Positions 1 through 5,197 of a DNA stretch of 5,197 nt are shown here, piece after piece. Source of the DNA: Acidobacteriota bacterium. GTDB lineage: Bacteria; Acidobacteriota; Terriglobia; Terriglobales; Acidobacteriaceae. The translations under genes were made by a program, and so were the position numbers. The stretch lies in NCBI GenBank assembly GCA_021809235.1, contig JAKBAG010000213.1, forward strand, positions 1 to 5,197, in the 5' to 3' direction. The notes below the pieces were generated by a model, which saw only the letters and a list, made by a program, of their open reading frames with translations, did no database searches and had not been told where the DNA came from. The stretch's first letter is position 1. Each line of letters starts with the position of its first letter.

Positions 1-127
1 CGGACTAGTGTCGTCGGTTTCTTGTCTGTTCTGAGCCGAAGGCGCGAATCCTTGGAACAGACTGAGCATGGAGTCTCTCGGCTAACATTGATTTCGGACG
101 CGGGTTCAACTCCCGCCGCCTCCACCA
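1..127 (+). ncRNA. ssrA: tmRNA (ssrA), 3' portion, 5' part outside window
   Basis: Transfer-messenger RNA rescues ribosomes stalled on broken mRNAs: it enters as an alanyl-tRNA mimic and then supplies a short reading frame encoding a degradation tag. Only the 3' part is present; the tag frame and the 5' acceptor strand lie left of the window. Seen directly: a T-arm with stem 100-104/112-116 (GCGGG/CCCGC) around the loop TTCAACT, preceded by TTTCGGAC as in other tmRNAs; a 3' acceptor strand ending in an encoded CCA at 125-127; the conserved block GACTGAGCATGG starting near 60; and an H-type pseudoknot at 14-62 where the last tmRNA pseudoknot is expected. The gene points towards the minus-strand operon and is separated from it by about 740 bases. 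No clear hairpin-plus-T-tract terminator follows the CCA. An ordinary tRNA is ruled out by the pseudoknot and by the lack of a D-arm and anticodon arm upstream. Identification is firm; the 5' boundary is unknown. Confidence 0.95.
14..62 (+). other. tmRNA pseudoknot (PK4-like)
   Basis: Two interleaved helices are visible. Stem 1 pairs 14-19 (TCGGTT) with 34-39 (AGCCGA), including one G-U pair. Stem 2 pairs 24-31 (GTCTGTTC) with 55-62 (GAACAGAC), eight perfect base pairs. The 5' strand of stem 2 lies inside the loop of stem 1 and pairs downstream of it, which is the H-type arrangement. Its place shortly before the 3' tRNA-like domain matches PK4 of known tmRNAs. The pairing is read from sequence; the name PK4 is by position. 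Confidence 0.8.
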
Positions 128-296
128 ACTCTCATACTTTCAATCTCTTACAGAAATAAGGCGCAGGAAAAGCGAAGAATATTGCCAAGCTTAAATCATT
201 TATAGTCATCAAGATATCTGAGCCGAATCGGAAAGTTGAAGAACCCGCGTCAGGAAAAAGCGCCATATATTTCGCTCCGCACGAAATTCTTCATAA

Positions 297-348
297 AATC
301 GGTTTGGAAGCACACCTGTCGGCTGCGACTCATATCTGAAAACCGATT
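297..348. repeat. 9-bp inverted repeat
   Basis: AATCGGTTT at 297-305 is exactly complementary to AAACCGATT at 340-348, with a 34-base gap. The gap is long for a terminator and no T-tract follows on either strand. It could be a protein-binding palindrome or chance; a 9-bp match in this much sequence is only weakly unusual. Confidence 0.4.
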
Positions 349-451
349 CAATCGCAGTGGACCGAGATCCCGCCGAAGCAGGACGGTTTTGTGCGGGCGA
401 AAATCATGATCTAGAAAATGCTGGGTAACGACTCTGCATAACTCAAGAACA

Positions 452-478
452 AATGGCAATAGCTCTGAACTTGCCATT
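452..478. repeat. 8-bp inverted repeat with 11-base loop
   Basis: AATGGCAA at 452-459 pairs perfectly with TTGCCATT at 471-478 around an 11-base loop. The left arm contains the ATG of the weak plus-strand ORF at 453, and the right arm contains the ATG (complement of 475-477) of an equally weak minus-strand ORF that runs to 250, so both of those starts are by-products of the palindrome. No T-tract follows. Operator-like or chance. Confidence 0.4.
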
Positions 479-719
479 GCGATCGTTGCTCCACTCGAAT
501 GCCGAGTGCGGAACCAACCAATCGAATATGAGGATCAGAACCCTCCGCGGATTACTCTTGCGGATGGACGATTACGTCGTCGCCTCGAAAGAGAACGAAT
601 GGCTGTCATCTCCGTTTGAAGCATTTGGTGGGCACTTTCCGCGAGAACGGATCATGGAGGGCCGAATACGCGATCTGTTCACGGAGTTCGACCGAATCCG
701 CGAAGGACAGCCGGTTTGA
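453..719 (+). CDS. Weak hypothetical ORF, 88 aa, possibly a relic
   Basis: The frame runs from an ATG at 453 to a TGA at 717-719. A second ATG at 528 would give 63 residues. I do not recognise the product. The first 25 residues look random; the part from about residue 26 is more protein-like, charged and helical towards the end (acidic-basic stretch DLFTEFDRIREGQ). Neither ATG has a Shine-Dalgarno sequence at a useful distance, and the first ATG lies in a palindrome arm. Just past the stop, another frame continues with a plausible tail to a TAA at 781-783, so one frameshift would lengthen the protein; this is compatible with a decayed gene but does not prove one. There are no membrane segments and no known motif. 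More likely non-coding or a remnant than a working gene. Confidence 0.15.
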   Translation: MAIALNLPLRSLLHSNAECGTNQSNMRIRTLRGLLLRMDDYVVASKENEWLSSPFEAFGGHFPRERIMEGRIRDLFTEFDRIREGQPV

Positions 720-870
720 TGGCACCCGGAAGCCCTGGGTCGTGGAAGGGCTTGATCAAGTGCTGACGAGCCTCTGGGCATAAATCTCCAATCCCATTCC
801 ACGCCCAGTTCCCCAGCCCTTGGATCGCTGGAATACCGGCTGACATTTCAGAATGTATCCCATTTCAGGT

Positions 871-1947
871 CTATGTCTGAGTATCACTGCTTTTTGCTTT
901 CCAGATCGCGAGGAGAGCTTCTGCGGTCGAAAAGGCGAGCGGTCCGAGCACCAAACCTGCAATCCCAAACAGCCAGACTCCGCCCAGCAAAGAGAGAAAC
1001 ACGGATACGGTGTGCTGGCGCAATTGAGAACCCACCAATACGGGATAGAGGAAGTTGTCCAGTGTGCTGATAATCAGTGAGCCGACCGCAAGCAGGATTG
1101 TCATCTTTAGCCAGTGGCCCGTCATTGCAAGCCAGGCGGCTACGGGCACCCAGACGAAATATGCCCCGAAGGAAGGAACCAGGCCGACGACGGCCGTTAG
1201 CAGTCCGAGGATGATTGCTGTGTGTAACCCCAGCAGTGCGAAGACGGCACCGGCGACAACGCCCTGGATGACTGCCACCAGAAGGCGCCCGAGCACGGTC
1301 GCGCGAATGGTATCTCCCATCCGCTGCAAAAGGGAATCGGACTCGGGTGCAGCGAGCGGCAGCAGGTTCTTCAGGAAAGCGACGGCAACCTCTCCGTCCC
1401 GATAGAGGAAGAAGAGAATAAACAACATGATGACGATTTGAATGACTGCAGCCAGGGAGTTGCTGAGCATCCCACCCAGTTGCGACGTGACGAATCCGGC
1501 TAGTTTCTGTGCTGCGTCACGGAGAGTGATGAACTCGGAACTGCGTTCAATAGCGGTACCGATGCTGGGAAAGTGATCCATCAGCGTATCAAAGCCGCGC
1601 TGAGCGCGGCCGTCCTCAAGCATCCTGGCTCCGGAGATGGCGTTCCTGACCAGGTACTGTACCAGCAGCAGTACCGGAGCGATGATGCTGATGGTGACCA
1701 GCAGCAGCGCGCTTCCTGCCGCCGCAGCTCTGCTTCGGATCTTTGCCCGCAACCAGAGGTGCGGCCGGTGCGTGATGATCGCCAGAACCACCGCGCCGGT
1801 AATGGCCGGTACAAATGGACACAAAATGAGAATGCAAACCACTAGAACCGCCAGAGTGAGCAGGAACAGCGCGACTGTCTTCAGTTTCCATTTCTCTGCG
1901 GCTTCCGGTCGCGCCAATGCCTGCACGGTCGCTCCGTTTCTGCTCAT
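871..1947 (-). CDS. AI-2E/PerM (UPF0118) family membrane transporter
   Basis: A 358-residue polytopic inner-membrane protein, a normal length for the family. Members are annotated as exporters of autoinducer-2 or, in some cases, as ion or proton-coupled antiporters; the substrate here cannot be told from sequence. Seen: hydrophobic segments near residues 25-43, 45-59, 77-100, 165-183, 222-240, 243-275, 281-296 and 315-347, with a polar loop at about 103-155 between the N-terminal and C-terminal helix groups. Family signatures lie in the C-terminal half: GLVPSFGAYFVWVP at 255-268, DNFLYPVLVGSQLR at 297-310, and LGGVWLFGIAGLVLGPL at 321-337. The frame is open upstream to 2016, but the ATG at 1945-1947 is chosen because it has GGAGG seven bases before it, overlaps the ATPase stop as ATGA, and removes an untypical 23-residue leader. 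It is the last gene of the unit and ends in TAG at 871-873. No frameshift or missing core motif. Family assignment is firm, function is not. Confidence 0.92.
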   Translation of the reverse strand: MSRNGATVQALARPEAAEKWKLKTVALFLLTLAVLVVCILILCPFVPAITGAVVLAIITHRPHLWLRAKIRSRAAAAGSALLLVTISIIAPVLLLVQYLVRNAISGARMLEDGRAQRGFDTLMDHFPSIGTAIERSSEFITLRDAAQKLAGFVTSQLGGMLSNSLAAVIQIVIMLFILFFLYRDGEVAVAFLKNLLPLAAPESDSLLQRMGDTIRATVLGRLLVAVIQGVVAGAVFALLGLHTAIILGLLTAVVGLVPSFGAYFVWVPVAAWLAMTGHWLKMTILLAVGSLIISTLDNFLYPVLVGSQLRQHTVSVFLSLLGGVWLFGIAGLVLGPLAFSTAEALLAIWKAKSSDTQT

Positions 1948-4763
1948 CCCGGCACCTCCGTCGAGTTCGGTGAGGCTCGCAGCCGACGCGACCACTTCAC
2001 TCCCTCCATCACCCAAAGCACACTGCTGGCGACAAGGAAAGAACGCGCCCAGTCGCTGAGGCTGAGAGGAACCACATTTAGGGCATGCTCTGTGAAGGGG
2101 AGGTTAAGGACCACAACCTGAAGGGTGAATGTTCCCAGCAGGGCCAGCCATAGCCAGCCGTTGCCGAGCAGTCGCTTGAAGGCGCTTTGGTGGCAGGATC
2201 GCGCGTTGAGGGTGTTGATCAGTTGGAAAAAGATCAATGTGGTGAAAGCGAGAGTTTGGAGCCTCTCGATACTGGTTCGTCCGTTGTGACCGAAGAACAC
2301 GCCCAGAGTCCCTGCCGCCATCACCACGCCGACGATTACGATGTCCGTGATCATGGCCCCATCGACGGCCTTCGCGCCTGCGGCAATCGGAGGACGACGC
2401 ATAATGTCCAGTGCGGGCGGATCAAGGCCAAGAGCCAGTGCGGGCGCGCCATCCGTCACCAGGTTTATCCAGAGGACTTGGACCGCCAGCAGCGGCAACA
2501 GGAGCTCCTGTCCGATCTGCCTCTGCAGAACTGTGGAAAGCACAACGCCGAAGAAGAGCGTTAGTATCTCCCCGAAGTTGGTGGCTAGCAGATAGCGCAG
2601 AATTTTGCGGATGTTTTCGAAAATGCATCGGCCTTCTTCGATGGCCGCCACAATGGTGGCGAAGTTGTCGTCCGTCAGCACCAGATCGGCGGCCTCTTTC
2701 GCCACGTCCGTGCCGGTGATGCCCATGGCCACGCCGATGTCGGCAGCTTTCAGGGCGGGAGCGTCGTTCACGCCGTCCCCGGTCATCGCGACAATCTCGC
2801 CATTGCGCTGCAAGGCTCGCACGATGCGGAGCTTGTGTTCCGGATTCACCCGCGCGAAGACCGAGACTCGCTGCAGGGCTCTGGCAAGATCGTCGTCGGA
2901 CATTTCCTGGAGCTCTCTGCCGGTGATCACGCCTGCGTTCGTGCCAATGCCAATATCGCACGCGATCGCCTGAGCCGTGGCAGCGTGATCCCCGGTGATC
3001 AGAATGGGTCGAATGCCCGCGGCTTGTGCTTTGGCAACAGCAGCTGCAGCTTCAGGACGAGGTGGATCGAGCATGCCCACTAGTCCCAGAAATGTCAGGT
3101 CGTTTTCGAATGACTCTTCCAATTCTGTGCCGCGCCGGGCATCCGCCGGAAGAGAACGCGCTGCAATGCCCAACGTCCGCAGAGATTGACCTGCCATTTC
3201 CGCAAGCGTGCGAATGATCTGTTCGCGGCGTATTTCGGTGAGCGGACGGGTGTGTCCCTGGAACATCTCGTGTGTGCATCGCTCGAGGATCACGTCGGCT
3301 GCGCCCTTGGCCAACAGCACGAACGGCCCGGGAACAGCTGCCAGATGAATGGCCGTGCACCAGTGGAGCGTGCTCATGCGTTTGCGTTCGGAAGAAAACG
3401 GAATCTCGCCTTCGCGTGGACATCGGGACTCAAGATCCGCAAGACGAATGTCCATGGTAGCGGCCGCCACCAGCAGAGCTCCCTCAGTCGGATCTCCCTG
3501 AATTTTCCATATACCCTCCTGCTGGAGAAGGCTGGCGTTGTTAACCAGTGCCGCAACCAGCAACGTTTCCCGAATCTCATGGTGAAGATGCTGATCGAGA
3601 TCCTCGCCCGACGTCTTTTTCCAGACTCCTTCGGACGGATATCCTGTGGCAGAAATCATCGCGCGGCCCGAAGCTGTCACGACCAGGCGCACCGTCATCT
3701 CGTTCAAGGTCAGAGTGCCGGTCTTGTCGGAAGCAATGACGGTGGCTTTACCCAGTGTTTCCACGGCAGCAAGATGTCGTATGATGGCGCCGCGCCGAGC
3801 CATTCTTTGCACACCCAAAGCCAGCACGACAGTTGTGACAGCGGCGAGTCCCTCTGGTGTTGCGGCAACGGCCAGGGCCACGCCGAACAGCAATATATGC
3901 AGGAGCATGTTGCCGTCCTGCGGTCCGTGCAGGAACACAAGCGTGCTAATGATCACGGCGGCGATGACGGTAATGGCAACGGCTAATCGCTTCCCCAGCC
4001 AGTCCAGTTCCTTCTTCAGGGGTGTTTCACGTTCTTCAGTCTCTTCAAGCAGCGTGGCGATGCGGCCATACTCAGTATGTGCGCCTGTCGCCGTGACAAT
4101 CGCGCGCGCGTGACCGGAAACCGCAATCGTTCCTGAGTAGACCATATTGCGCCGATCTGCCGGGACAGCATCTTCGGGCATAGGATTGATGGTTTTCGAA
4201 ACCGGAAGACTCTCCCCGGTAAGGGCAGATTCCTGCGTGTGAAACGCGGTTACCTCAATCAGGCGCGCGTCGGCGGCGATGCGGTCGCCTTCGCTCAGTA
4301 CCAGCAGATCCCCGGGAACGAGCAGGCGCGCCTCTATGCGCTGCGGCTGGCCGTCACGAATCACTGACGCCTCAGCGGGAGTCATCCGTCGCAGTGTCGC
4401 AAGGGCCCGATCCGCTCTTTCCTCCTGCAGGAAGCCAAAGAGCGCGTTGAGAAAAAGAATTGCGGCAATCGTCAGGGCTTCGTAAGGCAGGCCCGCAGCA
4501 TTTTCTATAGCCCAGACCAGTAGAGACACCAACGTGGCGGCAAGCAGCAGGTAGACCTGCACATCCCGGAACTGCATCAGAAACCGCAGCCAGAGCGGCG
4601 GGCCGTCAGCGCGCTGGAGAATGTTGTGGCCATACCTCGCGAGGCGGCTGTGAGCGTCCGCTGAGGTCAGCCCCCGTTGAGGATCTCCCCGGAGCTGAGA
4701 GATCGTCTCGGTTGCTGTCCAGGCGTACGGACTTGGATGTCCTTTGATCGCTACACCAGTCAT
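1944..4763 (-). CDS. P2A-type cation-transporting P-type ATPase (Ca2+-ATPase-like)
   Basis: A 939-residue membrane pump that uses ATP to move a cation out of the cytoplasm, most probably Ca2+. Domains in order: N-terminal cation-ATPase region with a GLTSADAHSRLARYGHN stretch (31-47); TM1-2 (about 70-86, 97-113); actuator domain with TGES at 182-185; TM3-4 (about 261-278, 289-310) with PEGL at 303-306; P-domain DKTGTLT with phosphorylated Asp346; N-domain with GDPTEG (423-428), FSSERKRM (456-463) and Lys486 in KGA; DPPRP (566-570), TGD (590-592), GDGVND (662-667); then six C-terminal helices. Ion-site residues of the SERCA type are present: Glu304 in TM4, Asn729 and Glu732 in TM5, Asn767, Thr770 and Asp771 in TM6. 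Odd: the SERCA-type IPEGLP reads TPEGLA, and the TM8 Glu position is Cys857. The ATG at 4763 is preferred over a TTG at 4823, which has no ribosome binding site and adds 20 untypical residues. All catalytic motifs are intact. Ca2+ is inferred; another divalent cation such as Mn2+ is possible. Confidence 0.94.
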   Translation of the reverse strand: MTGVAIKGHPSPYAWTATETISQLRGDPQRGLTSADAHSRLARYGHNILQRADGPPLWLRFLMQFRDVQVYLLLAATLVSLLVWAIENAAGLPYEALTIAAILFLNALFGFLQEERADRALATLRRMTPAEASVIRDGQPQRIEARLLVPGDLLVLSEGDRIAADARLIEVTAFHTQESALTGESLPVSKTINPMPEDAVPADRRNMVYSGTIAVSGHARAIVTATGAHTEYGRIATLLEETEERETPLKKELDWLGKRLAVAITVIAAVIISTLVFLHGPQDGNMLLHILLFGVALAVAATPEGLAAVTTVVLALGVQRMARRGAIIRHLAAVETLGKATVIASDKTGTLTLNEMTVRLVVTASGRAMISATGYPSEGVWKKTSGEDLDQHLHHEIRETLLVAALVNNASLLQQEGIWKIQGDPTEGALLVAAATMDIRLADLESRCPREGEIPFSSERKRMSTLHWCTAIHLAAVPGPFVLLAKGAADVILERCTHEMFQGHTRPLTEIRREQIIRTLAEMAGQSLRTLGIAARSLPADARRGTELEESFENDLTFLGLVGMLDPPRPEAAAAVAKAQAAGIRPILITGDHAATAQAIACDIGIGTNAGVITGRELQEMSDDDLARALQRVSVFARVNPEHKLRIVRALQRNGEIVAMTGDGVNDAPALKAADIGVAMGITGTDVAKEAADLVLTDDNFATIVAAIEEGRCIFENIRKILRYLLATNFGEILTLFFGVVLSTVLQRQIGQELLLPLLAVQVLWINLVTDGAPALALGLDPPALDIMRRPPIAAGAKAVDGAMITDIVIVGVVMAAGTLGVFFGHNGRTSIERLQTLAFTTLIFFQLINTLNARSCHQSAFKRLLGNGWLWLALLGTFTLQVVVLNLPFTEHALNVVPLSLSDWARSFLVASSVLWVMEGVKWSRRLRASPNSTEVPG
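1955..1959 (-). promoter_or_regulatory. Strong ribosome binding site of the AI-2E family gene
   Basis: The minus strand reads GGAGG, then seven bases, then the ATG at 1947-1945. It lies inside the last codons of the ATPase gene and decides the start over an in-frame upstream ATG at 2016. Together with the ATGA overlap it indicates translational coupling, or re-initiation by ribosomes finishing the ATPase. Confidence 0.8.
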
Positions 4764-4768
4764 GCGGT

Positions 4769-4774
4769 CCCTCT
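4769..4774 (-). promoter_or_regulatory. Ribosome binding site of the P-type ATPase
   Basis: The minus strand reads AGAGGG, five bases before the ATG at 4763-4761. No comparable purine-rich site precedes the in-frame TTG at 4823-4821, so this site decides the start. No convincing -35/-10 pair was found between 4764 and 4860, so the promoter probably lies further upstream. Confidence 0.65.
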
Positions 4775-4823
4775 GCTGCTGCGCCGGCAGAGCGCACCGG
4801 TAGAGAGTTCCCGGTTGCGTCAA

Positions 4824-5096
4824 TCAGTTAACAGCAGACAACTCAGGATTCCCGTGATCATGGTCACAGGGGAATGTGGGTCGCGCTGAGCCACCGATCT
4901 TGCGAGCTCTCTCGGTGATGGGATCGGTCATCGCAAAGATTTCGGCTGCCTGTTCGTCGAGAAGCAGGGGATAGTCGCGGAAATATGACCCGCTCATGTG
5001 CCAGTGGAAGCTCTTTGTCTTCACATACAAAACAAAGACGTCCGCGAGCAGTTGCCGCACATCCGTTTCTTTAGCGGTGAGCCGGAATGATTGCAT
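4824..5096 (-). pseudogene. dps: dps remnant (ferritin-like DNA-protection protein), truncated
   Basis: Dps proteins form 12-subunit shells that oxidise and store iron and shield DNA during stress; family members are about 150-180 residues. This frame gives only 90, of which residues 1-69 read as Dps: helix A (QLLADVFVLYVKTKSFHWHMSG, about 15-36) and part of helix B (LLLDEQAAEIFAMTDPITERARKIGG, 44-69). Ferroxidase positions: His31, Asp47, Asp58 and Glu62 are present, but the second His, normally in FRDYH, is Pro43 (codon CCC, one base from CAC). After Gly69 the frame turns into unrelated sequence ending in TGA at 4826-4824. Shifting frame at 4890 gives LSATHIP, which resembles the next Dps block (LRSIGHI), then a stop. 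Only about 107 bases remain before the ATPase ATG, too few for the missing C-terminal half. The ATG at 5096 has only a weak GGA upstream; a TTG at 5183 is in frame but its extension is not Dps-like. Very probably non-functional. Confidence 0.8.
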
Positions 5097-5197
5097 CGAA
5101 GATCCGTCCCAGGATGCGTCTGAGCCCGGCTTCGTTGAGCATCTGCGGTTCGAAATAGCTCTCGAGGATGAGCCCTGTGACAATCGGGCCCAGCGCT
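5071..5197 (-). CDS. C-terminal 41 codons of an unidentified protein, cut by window edge
   Basis: The frame is open from the right edge to a TAA at 5073-5071. It starts with a hydrophobic helix-like part (ALGPIVTGLILESYF) followed by an amphipathic basic tail ending RIFDAIIPAHR. That is what one expects at the end of a membrane protein, where the last helix is followed by a short cytoplasmic tail. The LGP near the end of the last helix recalls the AI-2E family (the downstream gene has VLGPL in the same place), so a second family member is possible, but 25 bases of context more would be needed even to test this and I do not assign it. Its end overlaps the presumed start of the dps remnant by 26 bases, in another frame and in the same direction. 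It has protein-like composition, unlike the dps-frame extension across the same bases. Confidence 0.5.
   Translation of the reverse strand, partial: ALGPIVTGLILESYFEPQMLNEAGLRRILGRIFDAIIPAHR

Larger units (their letters stand above)
128..870. other. Gene-poor stretch between ssrA and the convergent operon
   Basis: About 740 bases with no recognisable gene. The left part (roughly 128-470) looks AT-richer than the operon to the right. Open frames are short, lack convincing ribosome binding sites and overlap one another on both strands; the least poor is 453-719 (+). A second plus-strand frame is open from 532 to a TAA at 781-783 but has no good start. Two short inverted repeats (297-348 and 452-478) are listed separately. 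No U-rich hairpin terminator was found for ssrA or for the minus-strand operon ending at 871. No copy of the tmRNA 3' end was found, so no attachment-site pair is visible here. It could be untranslated spacer, worn-out coding DNA or the edge of an old insertion; the sequence does not decide. Confidence 0.6.

Noticed and set aside
250..477. Minus-strand ORF of 75 codons in the spacer
   Set aside because: No ribosome binding site, its start lies in a palindrome arm, the product is unrecognised, and it overlaps an equally weak plus-strand ORF.
500..620. Response-regulator-like start (ITLAD followed by DDYVVASK in another frame)
   Set aside because: The resemblance needs a frameshift, covers only a few residues and is not followed by the expected receiver-domain motifs.
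844..868. Direct repeat CATTTCAG (844-851 and 861-868) just past the operon end
   Set aside because: Only eight bases, with no hairpin or T-tract that would make it a terminator; chance is the simplest explanation.
1055..1405. Plus-strand ORF opposite the AI-2E-family gene
   Set aside because: Antisense shadow with low-complexity Ser/Thr/Ala/Arg composition and no recognisable domain.
1948..2016. ATG start at 2016 for the AI-2E-family gene
   Set aside because: It would overlap the ATPase by 73 bases and add a leader of untypical composition; the ATG at 1947 has a near-ideal GGAGG and an ATGA overlap.
3186..3986. Long plus-strand ORF (266 codons) opposite the ATPase
   Set aside because: It lies fully antisense to a confidently identified gene, and its translation is rich in Ser, His, Arg and Cys with no motif; it is a shadow of the ATPase codon pattern.
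4764..4823. TTG start at 4823 giving a 959-residue ATPase
   Set aside because: No ribosome binding site precedes it, it directly abuts the dps-remnant stop, and the extra 20 residues are not typical of the family; the ATG at 4763 has AGAGGG five bases upstream.
4795..4823. TTGACG on the minus strand as a -35 promoter element for the ATPase
   Set aside because: No sequence resembling a -10 box lies 15-19 bases downstream.

Overview
The window looks like an ordinary piece of bacterial chromosome with moderate-to-high GC. The lineage cannot be fixed from these bases. The style of the Dps fragment and the mix of genes would suit Acidobacteriota or a similar soil/sediment group, but that is a guess. 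No insertion sequence, CRISPR array, rRNA or tRNA gene was seen.

Layout from left to right. Positions 1-127 (+) are the 3' end of a transfer-messenger RNA gene (ssrA), recognised by its T-arm, its encoded CCA end and an H-type pseudoknot. Positions 128-870 hold no gene I can defend: the stretch looks AT-richer than the rest, carries two short inverted repeats and has one weak ORF (453-719, +). From 871 to 4763 the minus strand carries a tight two-gene unit, transcribed right to left: a P2A-type (Ca2+-ATPase-like) cation-transporting P-type ATPase (1944-4763), then an AI-2E/PerM (UPF0118) family membrane protein (871-1947). The two share an ATGA stop/start overlap, and the second gene has a strong ribosome binding site inside the end of the first. 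Upstream of the ATPase (4824-5096, -) lies a broken dps gene: the first part of the ferritin-like fold is readable, one ferroxidase ligand is changed, and the frame is lost after about 69 residues. The right edge (5071-5197, -) holds the last 41 codons of an unidentified upstream protein whose end overlaps the start of the dps remnant.

How the parts relate. All minus-strand genes point the same way and are closely packed, so they may form, or have formed, one transcription unit: unknown protein, Dps-like protein, cation ATPase, AI-2E-family protein. The overlap suggests that the ATPase and the AI-2E-family protein are made together in the membrane. The decay of dps suggests that the iron-storage/DNA-protection member of the cluster has been lost while the transport genes were kept. 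The unit converges on ssrA across the gene-poor stretch. I see no clearly novel system here. The points most worth a second look are the dps remnant, the unusual residues in the ion path of the ATPase, and the gene-poor stretch next to the tmRNA 3' end, which is a well-known integration target.
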